DNA of 64,000 bases from Biomphalaria glabrata (lineage: Eukaryota; Mollusca; Gastropoda; Planorbidae): NCBI RefSeq assembly GCF_947242115.1, contig NC_074715.1:28002376-28066375 (forward strand), in the 5' to 3' direction. The notes beneath the pieces were generated by a model that saw nothing but the letters and a program-made list of their open reading frames with translations, ran no database searches and was not told the DNA's origin. Of this stretch, positions 61,101 to 64,000 are shown in pieces. Both the position numbers and the translations under genes were made by a program. Numbering within the stretch: position 1 is the first letter of the stretch; every line of letters begins with the position of its first letter.

Positions 61101-64000
61101 GGGAATTAAAAAAAAAATGTATTTAATGAATTAAGCTCTTTGCTATAATGTCTTAATGTCTTATAACAGACAGAATGAGATTTGTATCAGGCTAGGGTTA
61201 ATTATCAGTAAAACACATTTTACATTTTTTGAACCTCTATTGTAATTCAATCAACATCTAAAAAAAATAATTAAGAGCCAATCACTTAGAATATAACTAA
61301 AACTAAAAACAGTGTTACAACTTTTTTCTAACCATTGAAATTCTATATATAGTAATATAATCTAAAAGCTTATGACAGATTATTTTATGAATCATAACTC
61401 ACCAGGTCTTCTTTTTTGTACCATGGCTTTGGTTCTAATAATTTCTCTCACAGCATTCTCATCAAATGGGTCCGGTGGTTCAGGCTTTGCCATAGGCTCT
61501 TCATCAATAATTTCTTGATCTCTTCTATTTTCCTCCTAAAGTCAATTTTTGGCAAAGATAAAATCAGTTTACTAAAGCAAAGAAAAAATGCAAATTAAAG
61601 TACTGTTTAGTTATAATTAGTGTTTAGTTATTACTTATTGAGCAAGAGTAATAATTTTGACTCCTATGAGTCTAATAGAGTACTGGCCCATTTAAGAGTC
61701 TAATCTTTGTTTTAGTGAGTAGCACAGAGATATTGTTTTATATAAAGAGTCTACCAATGTCTGATGTCTCATTTATGTCAGATTTATGATAGAGTATTAA
61801 CATGTATCTCATATGTGACTTCATGTATCCTAAAAAAAAACAAATTACAGGAGTGGGGATATTTATACATGAGTTGTGCTTACAATGAGTTTCTCTTCCA
61901 ATCTAAATATATAACTCTCTTCATGGCTCAAGAGTTTGGACAACACGTAAAGGAAAGATCACTCTTTTATTTCTGCAAGTTGGACGGACTAGAGTTACCC
62001 TATGAAAAAAAAAAGAAGGGGGGGGGGGGAGAACAAGTAGTATTCGCCTGTCACAAAATAGCAGGGACGGACTTAACCGCTGTGACCAAGAAGTCATGGA
62101 AAGATCACTCTTTTTTTATTTCTACAAGAACAAGTAATCTACTCTGTATTCACCCGTCACTAAATAGCAAGGCCGGACTCAACCGTTGTGGTTCCCTATG
62201 CAAAATGGATTTCGCGGGGCCAAGTTTGGGTAGGGATATGGATAATAAGTGAAATTTAAGAGTTTGTATTAGAAAATAAATTTGTCTTTGCATTTTATTC
62301 ATTCTTTACTACGTACTGAACTACTTACGTGTAGCAAAGTCATACAGTATATCATAAAAATTTTATTTCCTACATAGATCACATTTAATAGCAAGAATTA
62401 CCAAATGTTTCAATCTATCTATGAGAATTGTTGACCTCAAGTAATTCTTCATTAGTTTGAGGCGCGAGAAGCTTCTTTCACCAGATTACACAATTACGGG
62501 TAATGCATAATGCCGTTTTTACTTATTTCGCGTAGGATTGGCGTTTTCCATATTGAATGACACACCAAAATGTCAATTTTTGTCTATATATTTCATGAGA
62601 TTTGTATGAGTTTTCAAAAGATTTTTTAATAATTTCCAGAGATTTCTGGGATTTTTTCATATATATTGCAATTTCAGGAGATTTCAAGGGGCTCCTGGTA
62701 AATCAGGAGGCTGCGGGAATTCTGTTATAAGTTATAAAATGGTTTAATTTAATAATTTATACACCTAGAATTAGTACGGATCCTATGAAAGTGCGGGGCC
62801 CACTGCTGTCGCATAGGTTGCAGTGGCCTAAGACCGGCCCTGCAAAATAGCGGTGTATGCTACGCCGCCAGTCAACTAGTAACTTCTATTTCATATGTAA
62901 TGATATCTAATGTATTTACCCTCCAGTCTACTCACCTCTATCCTTTCCTCCTCATCATCAAAAATGTCACTCCTTGGGGTATCCTGTGAATTTTTGGATA
63001 TCTTTGATAGCTTGGATGCTTTGGAGCCTCTTCTTTGTTGAATTCTCTCTGCTATTCTTTTTTTAGCTTCCTCCTGATAGTGTTGTTTATCAAACAAAAA
63101 ATTTCTTTTTGACCTTAATTTAATCAACTTAAGAGAGTAACTAAATGCTTTAAAAAAACACTTTTGTAATAGAAATATAAAAATATAGACTGCATATTAC
63201 TGCTTTATTCAGACTCAAATTTAAGGGACGGCAGGCAGGGGTACAGCCCTCCACAAGAAAGGGGCCTCCAAAAAAGAGATTAAAATATATCAGAATTTTG
63301 ATGGGTCAGAAACTTTAAAGTTGTATTTTTTTCCTTTTTTTTTTTGGATTTTTACATCAGGCAAAAATGTTGTGATTAAGTAGTGTACGCTTGTAGCATG
63401 CTTGGAATAAATAAATACAGCTCTGGATTTACGACAGTGCATCTACCAAGAGCCATACCCTCCAAACAAAAAATACACTTTTTAAAAGTAAAATATGCAC
63501 ATTAAATATTTTTTAAAATGCTTTTAGATACAAGTATTTTCATTCATAAGTGGATCTTTTTGAAGTTTTGAAAAAATGAAGGGGCCTCCACAAAATCCTT
63601 CAAGGCCTCCACATAGCGAAATCCAGCCCTGGCTTTATTAACAGATGCCTCAAAAATATACAGCAAACCACAGCTGTTAAACAAATGCCCAAGATAGCAT
63701 TTCATAGCTATGAATAGAAACTTCACAAAATGTGAATAACATTTCATAGCTGAGAAAAGATAAGCCAAAAAAAAACAAACATCAGTGATGTTAATAAAAA
63801 TGCCCTTTAACCTGATTATTAAACCACAGATGTGAGTAAATCTATCCCAAAACATTCATAGCATTCCACTGATAATAATCCATAACATAGATAACATACC
63901 ACAGCCTGGGCTTGTTTTTCATATTTTTCCAGTTGGTCTTTGTACACAGCCTGTTTCCTCAAGTATTCTTCTTCAAATTTTTCTTTCTCTTCTTGAAGTT
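34152..64000 (-). CDS. CC2D2A: CC2D2A (coiled-coil and C2 domain-containing 2A), 26 C-terminal exons, 5' end outside window
   Basis: Exons in reading order: 63900->64000, 62936-63127, 61403-61535, 60690-60756, 60511-60603, 59958-60042, 59687-59843, 59040-59190, 58490-58628, 57832-58035, 56504-56599, 55865-55956, 55545-55712, 53639-53702, 53401-53513, 52503-52599, 45239-45337, 42107-42280, 41163-41360, 40654-40743, 40451-40547, 37135-37289, 36555-36677, 35544-35713, 35268-35343, 34152-34340. All phases agree: 1,106 codons (human protein about 1,620 aa). Landmarks: charged coiled-coil start ([14 protein letters not shown]), [35 protein letters not shown]2 domain [10 protein letters not shown]...PFVEVMFQR...[12 protein letters not shown]...[33 protein letters not shown], the transglutaminase-like [19 protein letters not shown] and the ending [20 protein letters not shown]. 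Known role: ciliary transition zone, MKS module with TCTN and B9 proteins. The donor after 52503 (GTTGGT) is weak. Intron 45338-52502 hosts another gene. Confidence 0.96.
34550..34790. repeat. interspersed repeat D, copy 1
   Basis: Shares ccaatacaattttgg, gcaagttctgcaagtatata and tagcactatgtgctgcagct-like text with 40240-40375 in the same orientation. Class unknown. Confidence 0.5.
37394..37567 (-). mobile_element. SINE family A, 3' portion
   Basis: Reverse-strand family A text: tcagactttgcaatctatag, ggggtgtcatgtggccagca and gtcaggtacccagtagag. The tRNA-like head is missing. Confidence 0.75.
37665..39997 (+). mobile_element. LINE (RTE-like) with 5' inversion, twin-priming structure
   Basis: Flanked by a perfect 14-bp target duplication gtcatttacaaaat (37651-37664 and 39998-40011). 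The plus part (38787-39997) encodes the C-terminal half of a reverse transcriptase: [33 protein letters not shown], then CETWKSS, a [10 protein letters not shown] stretch and the tail [18 protein letters not shown]. The minus part (37665-38786) encodes the N-terminal half: [10 protein letters not shown] (end of the endonuclease), [30 protein letters not shown] and [16 protein letters not shown]. Both halves are open throughout, suggesting a young copy, but the inversion and loss of most of the endonuclease make it non-functional. About 50 bp ([16 protein letters not shown]) occur in both halves. The 3' untranslated part is only about 12 bp. Confidence 0.93.
40040..40375. repeat. interspersed repeat D, copy 2
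   Basis: Resembles 34550-34790 over its right half (tccaatacagtttgggaa, tttgcaaagatgtagcactg). Lies just 3' of the twin-primed LINE, so the LINE probably landed beside this repeat. Confidence 0.5.
42471..42693 (-). mobile_element. SINE family A, diverged; with a second fragment at 42420-42457
   Basis: Reverse-strand text ctttcagaccatgtgatcta, gtcatgtggctagcataaca and cctcagttcagaagctaaga. Just left of it, gtcattgtgctggctgcatg is a small piece of the same family in plus orientation, so two insertions abut. Confidence 0.7.
43017..45029 (-). mobile_element. Gypsy-like LTR retrotransposon remnant
   Basis: A fossil with a complete 382-bp LTR at 44648-45029 (5' LTR on the minus strand) and a shortened, rearranged LTR at 43017-43182. 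The perfect 4-bp flank gtat (43013-43016, 45030-45033) marks one insertion event. A primer-binding site tggtgtcgaagtggga lies next to the LTR at 44630-44645. The first open stretch (44214-44603) begins [19 protein letters not shown], like the SAP-type start of some metazoan Gypsy gag proteins. Protease, reverse transcriptase and integrase are absent, so the element is far from whole. It lies in a CC2D2A intron, sense to the gene. Age: LTR copies in the window differ moderately, so not very recent. Confidence 0.85.
45549..45695 (+). mobile_element. tRNA-derived SINE, family C, internally shortened
   Basis: ggctgcctggtc, box B gggttcaaaccct, then cctgcgggaggtttggacta and gaaacatgtaaaac, matching the reverse of 18183-18359. 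The box-A region is partly deleted. Confidence 0.75.
45715..45845 (+). repeat. interspersed repeat B, right end
   Basis: Shares aaatatttctaattgca and ttaattacatgactg...ctaattgatacaat with 22280-22330 and 47890-47980. Confidence 0.55.
46305..51846 (+). CDS. uncharacterised gene nested antisense in CC2D2A; degenerate trypsin-like C-terminal domain
   Basis: Exons 46305-46323, 49354-50535, 50738-51846; phases agree, 769 aa. Exon 1 codes only MDKQDE plus one base; its ATG context (cacc-ATG-g) is good but this exon is the weakest call, and a further 5' exon is possible because an acceptor-like ctgagtgtag lies 14 bp upstream. Residues 1 to about 390 are hydrophilic, rich in K, E, S, T and Q, with a two-fold 18-19-residue repeat ([18 protein letters not shown] / [18 protein letters not shown]). 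The C-terminal 350 residues resemble, from memory, a gastropod-expanded family of trypsin-like domain proteins: [18 protein letters not shown] (about residue 512), [24 protein letters not shown] and [15 protein letters not shown] (about 655-669). The usual nucleophile Ser aligns with Cys666 and the usual His with Thr537, so peptidase activity is doubtful. No signal peptide or membrane segment seen. Function unknown. Confidence 0.8.
46850..47005 (-). mobile_element. LINE 3'-end remnant
   Basis: One minus-strand frame reads [17 protein letters not shown], matching the 'FFPRTIRDWNSLP' signature at the end of many CR1/Jockey-like LINE proteins. In intron 1 of the nested gene. Confidence 0.6.
47458..47990 (+). 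repeat. interspersed repeat B, most complete copy
   Basis: Continuous copy of the repeat that is split at 20115-22345: atcaactcactatgtctggt, gatcaagctgaaattt, gtggtggtataagc, ctagcacagtggttag (possibly a tRNA-like box A) and ttaattacatgact. About 530 bp. Class uncertain; a composite SINE is possible. Confidence 0.65.
48368..48552 (+). repeat. interspersed repeat B, left part
   Basis: Has gtctggtaaaaagtttga, ctcttggatcaagttgaaac and cacaattattt, as in the left third of 47458-47990. Same orientation, 380 bp downstream. Confidence 0.6.
48553..49353. other. intron 1 of the nested gene, nothing recognised
   Basis: AT-rich, no frame or repeat that I can name, up to the pyrimidine tract and acceptor tttcacctcctag before exon 2. 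Confidence 0.5.
52429..52434 (+). terminator. poly(A) signal AATAAA of the nested gene
   Basis: About 580 bp after the nested gene's stop codon and about 70 bp before the antisense CC2D2A exon that ends at 52503. A TG-rich stretch (ctgctgtttgtttgc) follows. Earlier weaker variants exist, so the cleavage site is not certain. Confidence 0.6.
53703..55544. other. CC2D2A intron without recognised features
   Basis: AT-rich. A 105-codon plus-strand frame at 54790-55107 lies in a more C-rich segment that begins ctagcattacacaccggcta; this may be an old repeat. I see no gene. Confidence 0.45.
56598..56770. repeat. three tandem units of about 55-60 bp at a splice acceptor
   Basis: Units begin tcctacatcacata at 56598, about 56658 and about 56720, and each ends aataacatgattatgtatg. 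On the minus strand each start spells a possible acceptor (tatgtgatgtag/ga); the first is the one used for the CC2D2A exon 56504-56599. Confidence 0.85.
57114..57370 (-). mobile_element. tRNA-derived SINE, family A
   Basis: Reverse-strand family text from ccctttcagaccctgcaat through gggtgtcatgtggccaacac to a degraded box B (gattcaaacc). About 255 bp. Confidence 0.8.
60884..61100 (+). mobile_element. tRNA-derived SINE, family A
   Basis: Best head: gctgtggctgagcagtaaag (box A) and ggtttagaatcc (box B), followed by the shared body to ctgtgggccatagaaa. Plus orientation, antisense to CC2D2A. Confidence 0.85.
61953..62167. repeat. imperfect tandem duplication with poly-G run
   Basis: ggaaagatcactctttt and cgcctgtcacaaaatagcag-like text occur twice (about 61953-62085 and 62097-62167). 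A run of about 11 G lies near 62020. CC2D2A intron. Confidence 0.6.
62168..62842 (-). mobile_element. hAT transposon, internally deleted
   Basis: Ends CAAGGCCGGACTCAACC and (reverse strand) CAGGGCCGGTCTTAGG are inverted hAT-like termini. Flanking 8-mers ctaaatag and caaaatag match at 7 of 8 sites. On the minus strand 62346-62482 reads [17 protein letters not shown] and LVILAIKCD, the hAT C-terminal dimerisation domain, open over this stretch. 675 bp in all, so most of the transposase is missing. Confidence 0.8.
63418..63631. mobile_element. short terminal-repeat element (hAT-like MITE)
   Basis: Left end CAGCTCTGGATTTACG and right end (reverse strand) CAGGGCTGGATTTCGC agree at most positions over 16 bp. 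No target duplication is seen. A ggggcctcca motif recurs at 63260 and 63580, so the neighbourhood may hold an older nested copy. Confidence 0.4.

Noticed and set aside
61764-62252. 162-codon plus-strand frame
   Set aside because: Spans a tandem duplication, a poly-G run and the edge of a hAT element, so it is not a gene.

Overview
The window looks like nuclear DNA of a gastropod mollusc, most likely a pulmonate freshwater snail. Evidence: AT-rich sequence, short exons with GT-AG introns, animal orthologues, tRNA-derived SINEs, many decayed hAT, piggyBac and LINE copies, and tracts rich in AGATCT/TCTAGA. The species-level guess rests on memory and is weak.

Layout. (1) 1-2061: end of a decayed hAT transposon, then unremarkable DNA. 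(2) 2062-20071, plus strand: PAK1IP1 in 11 exons, 420 codons; its 6.9-kb intron 9 holds a piggyBac remnant that was hit by an I-like LINE (11-bp target duplication) and by a SINE. (3) 20072-23194: convergent intergenic DNA with a hAT element (8-bp target duplication) inserted into an older repeat. (4) 23195-30856, minus strand: TMEM14C in 4 exons, 105 codons. (5) 30857-31268: 412-bp divergent interval. (6) 31269-33187, plus strand: PSMG3 in 4 exons, 122 codons. (7) 34152-64000, minus strand: the C-terminal 1,106 codons of CC2D2A in 26 exons; its 5' end lies beyond the window. (8) 46305-51846, plus strand: an uncharacterised 769-codon gene nested antisense in one CC2D2A intron, with a basic disordered N-terminal half and a C-terminal half resembling a degenerate trypsin-like domain.

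The genes do not form one pathway. PAK1IP1 acts in ribosome assembly, TMEM14C in mitochondrial haem synthesis, PSMG3 in proteasome assembly and CC2D2A at the ciliary transition zone. PAK1IP1 and TMEM14C are also neighbours in human (6p24, from memory), so the pair may be an ancient linkage.

The most interesting items are the nested gene, in which the expected catalytic Ser aligns with Cys and the expected His with Thr; a LINE copy with a textbook twin-priming 5' inversion, 14-bp target duplications and 5-nt microhomology at the internal priming site; nested transposon strata; and several solo LTRs with recognisable target duplications. No RNA gene, CRISPR array or bacterial feature was seen. 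Exon boundaries were read by eye from splice sites, phase and remembered protein families; no database search was run.
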